This document shows positions 26,555 to 35,195 of a stretch of DNA of 64,000 bases, in pieces. The notes below the pieces were generated by a model. The model was given only the letters and a program-made list of their open reading frames with translations, ran no database searches and was not told where the DNA came from. The translations under genes and the position numbers were made by a program. The DNA lies in contig NZ_JACHXS010000006.1 of the NCBI RefSeq assembly GCF_014192225.1, positions 310,235 to 374,234 on the forward strand. The letters are read 5' to 3'. The stretch comes from Pseudoduganella umbonata. GTDB taxonomy: Bacteria > Pseudomonadota > Gammaproteobacteria > Burkholderiales > Burkholderiaceae_D. How positions within the stretch are numbered: the stretch's first letter is position 1; the number at the start of each line of letters is the position of its first letter.

Positions 26555-27144
26555 CGCCGGTGCTGCACCTCGTCGACGACGACCTGGGCTTTCGCCGCGC
26601 GCTGGCGCGGCTGCTGCGCGCGCTCGGGCATACGGTGCAGGAATACGGCAGCGCCCAGGAATTCCTCGCGGAGCCCAGCCCGGCAGCGGGCTGCCTGCTG
26701 CTCGACGTGCACATGCCCGGCCTGTCCGGTCTCGACCTGCAGGCGCGGCTGGCGCCGCATGGCGACAGCCTGCCCGTGATCTTCATCACCGGGCAGGGCG
26801 ACATTCCGATGAGCGTGCGGGCGATGAAGGCGGGCGCCGAGGATTTCCTCACCAAGCCGGTCGGCCGGGCGGTGCTGGGCGAAGCGATCGAACGGGCACT
26901 GGCGCGGGCGGAACGGGCCCGCGCCGCGCAGGCACGGCAGGCGGAGCGCATGCAACTGCTGGCGCGGCTCAGCGCCAGGGAACACGAGGTGGCACTGCTG
27001 CTGGCCCGCGGCTGGCTGAACAAGCAGGTCGCGGCGGCGCTCGGCACGACCGAGCGCACCGTGAAAGCGCACCGCAGCCGTATCATGGAGAAGCTGGCGA
27101 TCCGTTCGGCCGTGGAGCTGGCGCGGCTGCTCGACGGGGCGTGA
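26551..27144 (+). CDS. FixJ-family response regulator
   Basis: A 197-residue regulator: receiver domain 1-115 with phospho-acceptor Asp52 (LLLDVHMPGLSG) and Lys102 (TKP), then a LuxR-type helix-turn-helix (about 133-193: SAREHEVALLLARG...TERTVKAHRSRIMEKL). Its ATG overlaps the kinase TGA. An in-frame ATG at 26530 is an alternative start. It is the cognate partner of the adjacent kinase; targets are likely the divergent sulfatase-FGE operon. Confidence 0.9.
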   Translation: MTPVLHLVDDDLGFRRALARLLRALGHTVQEYGSAQEFLAEPSPAAGCLLLDVHMPGLSGLDLQARLAPHGDSLPVIFITGQGDIPMSVRAMKAGAEDFLTKPVGRAVLGEAIERALARAERARAAQARQAERMQLLARLSAREHEVALLLARGWLNKQVAAALGTTERTVKAHRSRIMEKLAIRSAVELARLLDGA

Positions 27145-27170
27145 AGGGAGCGGGGCGCCGCGCCACCGGT

Positions 27171-29237
27171 TCAGTGCCGGTCGTTCTCGCCCTTCGGCGG
27201 CTGCGCCAGCACCCACATGAAATACAGCGCCTTGGCCGCCTTCGCGCGGGTGACCACCGTGCGCGGCTCCAGCAGCCGCCCGTTGACCATCTTCCCGCGC
27301 GCGATGCCCGCATCCGAACGGATCAGGCCCAGTTCATATGCGTCGCGCACCCTGGCCGCATACGCCGGCGCGATGGCGGCCGTGTCCTCCAGTTGCGCCC
27401 AGCGCACCAGCGGGTAGTACATCGCGCCCTGCGCGCCACTATCGAGGTTCGGGTCGTAGCCGGGCGAGCCGGGCAGGATGGTCTTGCCGTTGTAGTCGGT
27501 CATGTAGGCCGGCTTCGCCGTGAACCTCGCGTGGTAGGCGTCGTGCAGCATCGCACCCATCGCTTCGCGCGTCAGCGGTCCGTCCGCGAAGCCGGGCAGC
27601 GCCGCCGCCGGAAGGCCCATCACCTGCTTCAGCGCGCCGGTGAATTCGGCCGTGGCCATCGGCGCCTGCGGATGGAAATCGCCGTGCGCATCCTTGCGCA
27701 GCGCGCCCAGCTGCAGCAGCTTTTCGATCTGGTTGCGGTAATACGCGCCTTCGCCGCTGCGGATGTCGTTGGCGATTTCCGGGTAGATCGCCGACCAGTC
27801 GCCGGCGGCCACCGCCTGGCGCACGTCGCCGTTCAGTTGCGCCACGATGCCGGCCGCCACCTGGTCGCCCTGCGCCGCCAGGCGCGCCAGCTCCGTCACC
27901 ACCAGCCGGGCATACTGCTTCGCCAGCGCCTCCTTGTAGTGCGTGCCGTCGATCTTGTTGGCCGGGTGTCCGTTGGCGTAGCTGCCGTCATTGGTCTTGC
28001 CCGGCGTTTCGCCCGCCTCGATCGACATCACCATCGCCGTGATGGCGTCGAGGCCGGCGCTGTTGTAGTACTCGATGCTGCGCGCATTCAGGTCCACGGT
28101 CGTCACGCCCAGCCCGGCGCCGAGCTTCTTCATCAGGTCGGGGAAGCGGCGCTTGGCGAACGAGTTCACGTACGGTTCGTCCGGCTTCTGCGCCCCGTTC
28201 ACCCGCGACATCGGCGTCACGAACACCGGTACCATGCCGCGCGCGCGGATCGCCGGCAGGTACACGTCGCGGATCATCTCCTCGTACATCGCCTCGGTGG
28301 CGCCGCGGCCATAGCGCCGCGTTTCATCGGCGCTTTCGTCGTTGTGGCCGAACTGGATCATGACCACGTCGCCCACGCGGCCCGCCATCAGGAGGTCGTT
28401 CAGCCGGCCCTCGGCGTAGGCATTGCGGAACGACCGGCCGCCCATCGAGTAGTTCAGCACTTTTACACGCGCGGGATCGAACAGGCCGTCGAACACCTGG
28501 CCCCAGCCGCTCATCGGCGCTTCGTCGAACGTGTAGGTCTTCACGGTGGAATCGCCCAGCGTGAACAGCGCCGGCGGCGTGCCGGCGGCACGTGCCTGCG
28601 GCGCGATCGGCGTCAGCACGATCTGCGCGACACCGACCGGCACGCCGGCCTTCGCGGGCTCGATCTCGATGTCGATGAAGCCGCGCCCGTTGGCATAGCG
28701 GTACGACCAGTCGCGGCCCCGGGCCGTCACGGGGGTCTGGTTCGGCACCAGGCCGGCCGCGTCCCAGAATACCGGCTTGACCAGGCGACTGGTCTGCATG
28801 CCCGTGACCGATACGACGGTATCGGCCGCGTCGGACGTGGTGCGCACCTTGATCGCATACGCACCCGGCGCGGCCCTGATGCGGAACGCCATGCCGAAGT
28901 TGTTGTAATGGTCGGTGGCGGCATTGGCATCGACCGCCGGTTCGGCGATCGTGCAGCCGTCGCTGCCGCAGCGGATGCCTTGCGTGTGCACGGCGCGGGC
29001 GGGCAGGGCGGCCGTCCGGTCGACGAAGCCATGGCCGGTGGCGGCGTCATACAGCGGCACCCTGCCGTTCGTGCCGACCGCCACCGCGCCGGACGCGGCG
29101 CGGCCGGTGAAGTCGAAGCGCAGTTCGCCTGGCGAGTCCACGCGTGCCAGTACGGCGGGCGTGGCCACGCACGCGGCAAGTGCGAAACCGCCCGCAACGG
29201 CGAGCGCGCGGCGGCGATGATTATTTGGCATGGACAT
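27171..29237 (-). CDS. Rhamnogalacturonan acetylesterase-like SGNH hydrolase with SLH-like tail
   Basis: A 688-residue exported protein. After the signal peptide, residues about 35-210 form a beta-sandwich (LRFDFTGRAAS). The SGNH domain (about 222-480) has GDSTVKTY, YSMGGRS, IQFGHND and DGTHYKE, diagnostic of rhamnogalacturonan acetylesterase. From about 510 come repeated S-layer-homology-like motifs (TREAMGAMLHDAY; YELGLIRSD; VTRAKAAKALYFMW), which could bind surface polymers. It removes acetyl groups from rhamnogalacturonan. The operon follows GH105 and GH43 on the same strand. ATG 29237 has GGGAGA upstream; ATG 29231 is possible. Confidence 0.85.
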   Translation of the reverse strand: MSMPNNHRRRALAVAGGFALAACVATPAVLARVDSPGELRFDFTGRAASGAVAVGTNGRVPLYDAATGHGFVDRTAALPARAVHTQGIRCGSDGCTIAEPAVDANAATDHYNNFGMAFRIRAAPGAYAIKVRTTSDAADTVVSVTGMQTSRLVKPVFWDAAGLVPNQTPVTARGRDWSYRYANGRGFIDIEIEPAKAGVPVGVAQIVLTPIAPQARAAGTPPALFTLGDSTVKTYTFDEAPMSGWGQVFDGLFDPARVKVLNYSMGGRSFRNAYAEGRLNDLLMAGRVGDVVMIQFGHNDESADETRRYGRGATEAMYEEMIRDVYLPAIRARGMVPVFVTPMSRVNGAQKPDEPYVNSFAKRRFPDLMKKLGAGLGVTTVDLNARSIEYYNSAGLDAITAMVMSIEAGETPGKTNDGSYANGHPANKIDGTHYKEALAKQYARLVVTELARLAAQGDQVAAGIVAQLNGDVRQAVAAGDWSAIYPEIANDIRSGEGAYYRNQIEKLLQLGALRKDAHGDFHPQAPMATAEFTGALKQVMGLPAAALPGFADGPLTREAMGAMLHDAYHARFTAKPAYMTDYNGKTILPGSPGYDPNLDSGAQGAMYYPLVRWAQLEDTAAIAPAYAARVRDAYELGLIRSDAGIARGKMVNGRLLEPRTVVTRAKAAKALYFMWVLAQPPKGENDRH

Positions 29238-29342
29238 CTTGTAATTTCTCCCGTGATCGACAGATACGCGGCGGTTCGCAAGAACGTGTTCAACTGGCCT
29301 GGCGCATCCCGCGGACCCGTCGACCTATGACGGCCGCGGCAT

Positions 29343-30731
29343 TCATGGCTGCGGCTTCTTCGGCCCATAATGATAGGTCTTCACCTTGTCGGTGATGACC
29401 ACGTCCGGGTTGTTCAGCAGCCGGATCATCTCGAAGCCGGCCAGCAGCACCGGGCCGTAGCCGGCCATCGCGTTGATGCTGGTCGGCCGGTTGTAGTAAT
29501 ACACGTGGTCGCTGGCGAACGTGGTGGCGGTCACGCCGTCGACGACGCTGCCGTCCGGCTTGATGCGCGCCGAGATGCCGGCCCATCCCGCCTGCGCGAT
29601 CGAGCCGTAGGTGGTCGGGCTGATCCAGCCCTGGTTGATCGCGTGCGCCAGCGCGTAGACGAACATCGCCGTGCCGGAAGTTTCCAGGTACGAGTCGTGC
29701 CGGTCCAGCATCTGGTGCCACATGCCTTCGCCGGACTGCTGTTTCGCGATGCCGCGCAAGGCGGCGCGGTGTTGCGCCAGTACCTTCTGGTAGCCCGGGT
29801 GGCTCTTCGGCAGTACGTCGAGCAGGTCCGACATCGCCAGCACCGCCCAGCCGTTGGCGCGGCCCCAGTAGAACTCGGGCGCATCGGGATTGTTCTGGTT
29901 CCAGCCGTGCGTGTACAGGCCGATCTGCCTGTCGAACAGGTACTTCGAGATGCCCAGCACGTTCTTCACGGCGTCGTCGTAGTAGCGCCGCTCGCCTGTC
30001 AGGCGGCCCATCTCGGCCAGTGCGGGAATGCTCATGTACATGTCGTCGGCCCACACGGACCATGCCTGCGGGCGGTTGCGCGCCAGCGTGCCGTCCTTCA
30101 GCCGCACCTGCCTGCTGTGCACCCAGTCGGCCAGCGTGGCGATCACGGGCGACATGTCCGGGCCGATCTTTTCCAGCCGGGCGCGCACCAGCGCCGCGCA
30201 CATCGAACCCGAATCGTCCAGCGCATGGGGTTTCACCCAGCGCGCGAAGCTGTTCGCGCGGCCCAGGCTGAAGCGCTTTTCCTGCTCCGTGAAATAGCCG
30301 ATGCGCTGGTGGAAGAAGGCCAGGTGGCGCTCGGTCATCGCCGTCCATGCCGGGTCGCCCGTCACACGGCGGCCCAGCATCAGGCCGGCGTGCATCACGC
30401 CCATTTCATAGTTCATGATGCCGAAATCGTTCGGCGACGGCTCCACGATCGCCGTGGCGACCGGCGCGCTGAAATCGGTGACCGGTTCGCCGGTGGCCTT
30501 GTCGACGATCCGGCTGGGCGTGGCGCGGTCGATGAAACCGCGCACGGCGGCCAGCTGCGCGGTGATCTCGGCGACCACCGGCAGTTTATAGGGCACCGGG
30601 TAGGTGCCTTCCAGCGGATCGTTGAGGTTCTTGTTGTCCGGATTGCGGTACGGGCCGGCGGCGTGGGCCGACGTGACGGCCAGTGCCGCCAGCAGCATGC
30701 AGAGCGTGAGCGCTTTCGTCTGTGTTTTCAT
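29343..30731 (-). CDS. Unsaturated rhamnogalacturonyl hydrolase, GH105/GH88
   Basis: A 462-residue exported alpha/alpha-barrel enzyme with a signal peptide ending SAHA. Motifs NDFGIMNYEMGVMHAG, WADDMYMSI, FYWGRANGWAVLAM and SGTAMFVYAL match the YteR/YesR family, which adds water to the unsaturated galacturonyl end left by rhamnogalacturonan lyases. Its ATG overlaps the GH43 stop, so it is translationally coupled. Export rather than cytoplasmic location is somewhat unusual for GH105. Confidence 0.88.
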   Translation of the reverse strand: MKTQTKALTLCMLLAALAVTSAHAAGPYRNPDNKNLNDPLEGTYPVPYKLPVVAEITAQLAAVRGFIDRATPSRIVDKATGEPVTDFSAPVATAIVEPSPNDFGIMNYEMGVMHAGLMLGRRVTGDPAWTAMTERHLAFFHQRIGYFTEQEKRFSLGRANSFARWVKPHALDDSGSMCAALVRARLEKIGPDMSPVIATLADWVHSRQVRLKDGTLARNRPQAWSVWADDMYMSIPALAEMGRLTGERRYYDDAVKNVLGISKYLFDRQIGLYTHGWNQNNPDAPEFYWGRANGWAVLAMSDLLDVLPKSHPGYQKVLAQHRAALRGIAKQQSGEGMWHQMLDRHDSYLETSGTAMFVYALAHAINQGWISPTTYGSIAQAGWAGISARIKPDGSVVDGVTATTFASDHVYYYNRPTSINAMAGYGPVLLAGFEMIRLLNNPDVVITDKVKTYHYGPKKPQP

Positions 30732-32356
30732 TTCGTCACCCGGAAGTAATCGGCATCGAGCCAGGCACCGGAAGGCCGTGCCGCATCGCTGGCGCTGTAC
30801 AGTCCCATCTGCGCGCCGACCCAGTGGCCCTTGGTGGCGGCGAACGGCGCGCCGGCGTCGGCGAACGTCTTGCCGTCCACGCTGTACTGGAACCGCGCGC
30901 TGGCGCCTTCGCCCATCGCCATCCGCAGCGTCAGTTCGGCCGGCGCTTCGTGCAGCAGCACCGTTTCGCTTTCCGTGCAGCGCGGCCGGAACGGCGTGCA
31001 GGTGGTGTAGACCAGGTGCAGCGCGGCGCCGCGCTGGCGCAGGCCCAGCGCCGCATAGCTCTGCCCGTTCAGGATCAGGCCCGCACGGTCGCCGTCCTTT
31101 GCGCCGTGCAGCGCGATCCTGGTCTCGGCGGTGAAGGTGGTGGCGGGCAGTTTCTGCGCGACGATGTTCGGCGCGGCGCGGACGAAGTCCTTCGATGCCG
31201 GCACGGCCAGCACCGGCAGGCGCAGGTGGCCGGGGCGGGCGGCCAGCGAATGCCAGCCTTCCTGTGGATTGGCATTCCATTGCCATTGCAGTCCAAGTAC
31301 CTTGCCGTCGAATTCGTCGGTGCTGGCCGGCACCGCGACCGGCTGCCCGGCCACCGGTTTTTCATGCGTGGCGACCGGGTTGCCGATGCCCGGCTTCTGT
31401 CCGGGCCGGCCGATGACGGGCCAGCCGTCCCGCCACGCCATCGGCTGCAGGTGCACCACGCGGCCATACGCCTTGCGGTCCTGGAAGTGCAGGAACCAGT
31501 CCTTGCCGTCCTGCGCGCGCACCCACGCGCCCTGGTGCGGACCGTTGACGGGCGTGTCGCCCTGTTCCATCACGATGCGGTCCTCGTACGGCCCGTCGAT
31601 GGTGCGCGAGCGGAACACCGACTGCCAGCCGTGCTCGACGCCGCCGGCCGGTGCGAACACGTAGTAATAGCCGTCGTGTTTGTAGAACTTCGGCCCTTCC
31701 AGCGTGCGGTAGCCGGGCAGCCTGTCGCCGTCGACGATGACCTTGCCCTGCGTATCGAGCAGGCGGCTGCCGTCCGGCGCCATGCTGCGCAAGGTCAGCC
31801 GGTTGTTGATGCCGGCGCGGCTCTTCGCCCACGCATGCACGAGATACGCCTTGCCGTCGTCGTCCCACAGCGGCGACGGATCGATGATGCCCTTGCCCGG
31901 CAACAGCAGGCGCGGTTCGCTCCACGGGCCGGCGAAATCCGTCGCCGTCGTCACGTACACGCCGTGGTCTGGGTCGGGATAGAAGATCCAGAACTTGCCG
32001 TCGTGGTGGCGCAGGCAGGGCGCCCACACGCCGCCGCCGTGGCGCGGTGTCGAGAAATGCGCCGCCGGCACCTGTTTCGGCAGCGCGTGGCCGACCAGGC
32101 GCCAGTTCACCATGTCCTTCGACTCCAGCAGCGGCAACCCGGGCGCGCTGTTGAAGCTCGACGACGTCATGTAGTAGGTGTCGCCGACGCGCACCGCGTC
32201 CGGATCGGAGTAGTCCGCATTCAGCACGGGATTCCGGTAGCTGCCGTTGCCCAGGTCGGGCACCCAGGCCTCGGCCGCGTAGGCCTGTGCGAACGGGACG
32301 AGATGAGCGGCAAGGGCGATCGCTGACAGCGCGATCCGGTGTCGCAAACGGTGCAT
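30728..32356 (-). CDS. Glycoside hydrolase family 43 protein
   Basis: A 542-residue exported protein. The five-bladed propeller (about 30-330) carries the GH43 acids: base Asp in NADYSDPDAVR, Asp in IDPSPLW and acid Glu in LEGPKFYKHDGYYYV. A C-terminal beta-sandwich (DUF1349/concanavalin-like, about 340-540) follows, as in beta-xylosidases and arabinofuranosidases. It probably removes arabinose, xylose or galactose side chains from pectin. ATG 32356 has AGGAGA 6 bases away; two candidate GntR-type operators lie upstream at 32398-32430. Confidence 0.88.
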   Translation of the reverse strand: MHRLRHRIALSAIALAAHLVPFAQAYAAEAWVPDLGNGSYRNPVLNADYSDPDAVRVGDTYYMTSSSFNSAPGLPLLESKDMVNWRLVGHALPKQVPAAHFSTPRHGGGVWAPCLRHHDGKFWIFYPDPDHGVYVTTATDFAGPWSEPRLLLPGKGIIDPSPLWDDDGKAYLVHAWAKSRAGINNRLTLRSMAPDGSRLLDTQGKVIVDGDRLPGYRTLEGPKFYKHDGYYYVFAPAGGVEHGWQSVFRSRTIDGPYEDRIVMEQGDTPVNGPHQGAWVRAQDGKDWFLHFQDRKAYGRVVHLQPMAWRDGWPVIGRPGQKPGIGNPVATHEKPVAGQPVAVPASTDEFDGKVLGLQWQWNANPQEGWHSLAARPGHLRLPVLAVPASKDFVRAAPNIVAQKLPATTFTAETRIALHGAKDGDRAGLILNGQSYAALGLRQRGAALHLVYTTCTPFRPRCTESETVLLHEAPAELTLRMAMGEGASARFQYSVDGKTFADAGAPFAATKGHWVGAQMGLYSASDAARPSGAWLDADYFRVTK

Positions 32357-32397
32357 GGGGTCTCCTGTTTTTTTATGTGGCACTACGGTTTCGCACA

Positions 32398-32430
32398 TTG
32401 GTCAGGCCGCTGATTATTTGGCCTGACCAA
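32398..32430. promoter_or_regulatory. 11-bp inverted repeat, GntR/FadR-type operators
   Basis: TTGGTCAGGCC and GGCCTGACCAA are perfect inverted arms with 11 bases between. Each arm extends to a TTGGTC-N-GACCAA-like site: TTGGCCTGACCAA at 32418-32430 matches at 12 of 13 and TTGGTCAGGCCGC at 32398-32410 is weaker. Located 42 bp upstream of the GH43 start. Confidence 0.55.
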
Positions 32431-32574
32431 CTTATTTTCAGGATGGCTCAAAATGCATGATTACGCAAACAGATATTGCCTTAGCCCCGTTATGTTTTCT
32501 CACATCGCCCTATGACAGGCGCTGATAGCCCGAACATCGTCGTGCTGGCAATTCTCCCCCGACCTGCTGTAAAG

Positions 32575-32585
32575 TGGTCAGGCCA
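32575..32585. promoter_or_regulatory. Third GntR-type half-operator
   Basis: TGGTCAGGCCA repeats the same word as in 32398-32430 and is a near palindrome. It lies 87 bp upstream of the pectinesterase ATG, so one regulator could control both divergent operons. The rest of 32357-32672 holds the palindrome pair at 32596-32635 and no gene. Confidence 0.4.
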
Positions 32586-32595
32586 GATGTCGCCT

Positions 32596-32635
32596 GGTGT
32601 CGGACACTTTTCCGAAGGAAATGGTGTCGGACACC
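32596..32635. repeat. GTC-GAC palindrome pair in pectinesterase leader
   Basis: GGTGTCGGACAC at 32596-32607 and GGTGTCGGACACC at 32623-32635, the latter followed by GGTTTTCGG. The second, with its flank, is identical over 22 bp to the copy at 50743. It sits 37 bp before the ATG, within the likely leader. Confidence 0.7.
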
Positions 32636-32672
32636 GGTTTTCGGCTGCGGACAACAACTACAGGAGACAACG

Positions 32673-35042
32673 ATGCAGGTTTTCGGCGGATGGATGGGCA
32701 TGGTAATGGTGGCTGCGTCGGCGGCGGCCCTGGCCGCGCCGGCGGCGGACCAAGTAGTCCCTATCGAACCCGGCGCACCGGTACATATCGAACCGGGCGC
32801 ACCGGTGCGCATAGCCGGCGAAGCCGCTGCCGATGCCTGGGTCGAAGCGCGCTTCCGGCCGCTGGCCGGGCAGGGCGGCGACGGCAAGCTGTACGTCGTC
32901 GGCCGCTACCGGGATGAAGGCAACTGGTATGGCGCGGGCTTGAGCTACCAGCCGGCGGTGGGGCGCATCCAGGTGGAGATCGTGCGCATGCAGGGCGGCC
33001 AGCTGACGCGCCTGAAAGGTTTCGGCCGGGCCGCCGCCGCCGATGGCCGTTTTCACACCGTACGGCTGGAGATGGCGGGCAGCACGCTGGCCACCTACCT
33101 GGACGGCGAGCGCATCACCAGCGTGACCGATACCGCGCTGCCGCAGGCGGGCCGTTTCGGCGTCGTCGCCAGCGGCAGCGCCTTCGAAGCCAGCGTGCCC
33201 GTCACCGGCGACGCCATGCTGAAGCCGGCGCGGCTGGCGCTGGCCCGCGCGCCGCAACTGGCGCAGCTGACGCTGGGCGATGGCCCGCTGCGGCTCGACG
33301 TCAGTGCGCTGGGCAGCTACCGGCTTGCCGGCGATCCCACCGCGGCGCAGCCCGCCGGCAAGCCCGGCACGTTCCTGACCGCCGCCAGCCCGCCGAACGC
33401 GACCGCCTTCGGCGCCGTGCCGTTCCGCTTCACGGCCGTGGCGGCCGATCCGGCGCTGGTGCGCGCCGAGGCGGGGGACGGGTCGGTCACGCTGACGCCG
33501 CTGGCGCCCGGTGCCACCACGGTCACCTTGGCCAGCATGGACGATCCGAACGTCCGTTCCGTGGTTGCCGTGCGCATCGCGGAACGCAAGGCGCCAGCCA
33601 CTGCCGCATACCGGCTCGGCGGCGCCGTCACCCCGGCCATCGGCGAACGCGGCGTGCCGTACGACACGCCGCTGCGCCTTCGCTTCGACGCGATGCCGGT
33701 CCTGGGCACGTCCGGTGCGATCCGCATCCACCGCAAGCGCGACGGCGCTCTTGCCGACACGATCCACGCCAGCGGAGAATACGACCGGCTGGGCTACGAC
33801 GGACAGCCATATCGCCGCGCGGTGCGGCTGCAGCCGATCGCCATCGAGGGCCGCAACGCCGTCATCCACCTGCACAGCGCGAAGCTGCAACCGGATGAGG
33901 AATACGTCGTCACCATCGACGACGGCGTCTTCGCCGGCCGTCTGAACGGCCAGCCGTTCGCCGGCATCGGCAAGGAGCACGGCTGGACATTCCGCACTCG
34001 CGCCGCAGTCCCGCAGCGGGCGACCCTGGTGGTGGACGACGACGGCGCAGCCGACTTCCGCACCGTGCAGGGGGCGCTGAACCACGCGATGCGGCATGCC
34101 GCCCGCGCCACGCCGGTCATGGTGGACATCCACAATGGCCGCTACCAGGAGCAGCTGTACCTGCGCGGCAAGGACAACCTGACCTTGCGCGGCCAGAGCC
34201 GCGACGGCGTGGTGATCGACGCGCTGAACGGCGACGGCCTCAATCCCGGCTCCGGCACCGCCCAGGACGCGCAATCGCCCGGCATCAACGGCGGCCGTGC
34301 CATCTTCCTCGTCGAGGATGCCGACCTGCTGACGCTCGACACGCTGACCATCCGTAACAGCACGCTGCGCGCCTCGCCCGGCGGCGGCCAGGCCGAAGCG
34401 GTCTTCTTCAACAGCGAAGGGCGCCTGGTCGCGAAGAACGCCAGCTTCTTCAGCGAGCAGGACACGATCCAGGTACGCGGCTATGCGTGGTTCTACCGCA
34501 CGCTCATCGCCGGCAACGTGGACTTCATCTGGGGGAACAACCGCGCCGCGCTGTTCGAGGACAGCGAGATCCGCACCGTGGGCGACAGCGCCAATTCCAG
34601 GAACGGTGGCTACCTTTTGCAGGCGCGCACCGTGTCGGCCGGCGACCGGGGCTTCATGTTCGTCAACAGCCGGCTCACGCACGGCCCCGGCCCTACCGGC
34701 AACGACGTGCCGGCCGGCGCCACGTGGCTGGCGCGCAGCCCCGGCTATGCCTACACGTGGGATCACATCGCCTTCATCGATTGCCGCATGGGCCCGCACA
34801 TCGCGCCGGCCGGCTGGGCCGGGCCGAATGCGAAGCAGCCGGTGCCGAATCCATCGCTGGCCACGGCCACTGCGGGCTGGCGCGAATACGGCACGATGGA
34901 CCTGGACGGCAAGCCGCTCGATGTGCGCCAGCGCGTGCATGGCCGGGTGCTGAGTGCCGATGAGGCGAAGGCGGCTTACGGATCGCGGGCGGCCTACTTT
35001 TCGGGGTTCGATGGCGGGAAGGGGTGGAGTCCGGTGCCGTGA
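32673..35042 (+). CDS. Pectinesterase (CE8) with N-terminal binding-like domains
   Basis: A 789-residue exported enzyme. The C-terminal beta-helix (about 450-770) is a pectin methylesterase: catalytic Asp597 in EQDTIQVRG, Asp617 in DFIWGN and Arg688 in WLARSPG. Residues about 45-190 form a concanavalin-like lectin fold, and about 195-430 Ig-like segments with bacterial Ig and DUF-type repeats. It removes methyl groups from homogalacturonan and releases methanol. Ribosome site CAGGAGA precedes ATG 32673. It is divergent from GH43 and followed by GH35 after 153 bp. Confidence 0.88.
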   Translation: MQVFGGWMGMVMVAASAAALAAPAADQVVPIEPGAPVHIEPGAPVRIAGEAAADAWVEARFRPLAGQGGDGKLYVVGRYRDEGNWYGAGLSYQPAVGRIQVEIVRMQGGQLTRLKGFGRAAAADGRFHTVRLEMAGSTLATYLDGERITSVTDTALPQAGRFGVVASGSAFEASVPVTGDAMLKPARLALARAPQLAQLTLGDGPLRLDVSALGSYRLAGDPTAAQPAGKPGTFLTAASPPNATAFGAVPFRFTAVAADPALVRAEAGDGSVTLTPLAPGATTVTLASMDDPNVRSVVAVRIAERKAPATAAYRLGGAVTPAIGERGVPYDTPLRLRFDAMPVLGTSGAIRIHRKRDGALADTIHASGEYDRLGYDGQPYRRAVRLQPIAIEGRNAVIHLHSAKLQPDEEYVVTIDDGVFAGRLNGQPFAGIGKEHGWTFRTRAAVPQRATLVVDDDGAADFRTVQGALNHAMRHAARATPVMVDIHNGRYQEQLYLRGKDNLTLRGQSRDGVVIDALNGDGLNPGSGTAQDAQSPGINGGRAIFLVEDADLLTLDTLTIRNSTLRASPGGGQAEAVFFNSEGRLVAKNASFFSEQDTIQVRGYAWFYRTLIAGNVDFIWGNNRAALFEDSEIRTVGDSANSRNGGYLLQARTVSAGDRGFMFVNSRLTHGPGPTGNDVPAGATWLARSPGYAYTWDHIAFIDCRMGPHIAPAGWAGPNAKQPVPNPSLATATAGWREYGTMDLDGKPLDVRQRVHGRVLSADEAKAAYGSRAAYFSGFDGGKGWSPVP

Positions 35043-35195
35043 CGCTGCCGGCGTGGCCGCGGCATGCTCGATTGCACAGGTAGACAATCGGAGCCGCGGC
35101 GAAACGCTCAATTGTTTGACCAGTGAGGGGTCATGTCACACGGGCAAAAGGCTTTATGATCTGCCACTGTTCCATAGACCAACCCAGAAGCCCCG

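Noticed and set aside
35117..35160. A sigma-70 promoter before GH35
   Set aside because: TTGACC and TATGAT are present but 33 bp apart, far beyond a workable spacing.
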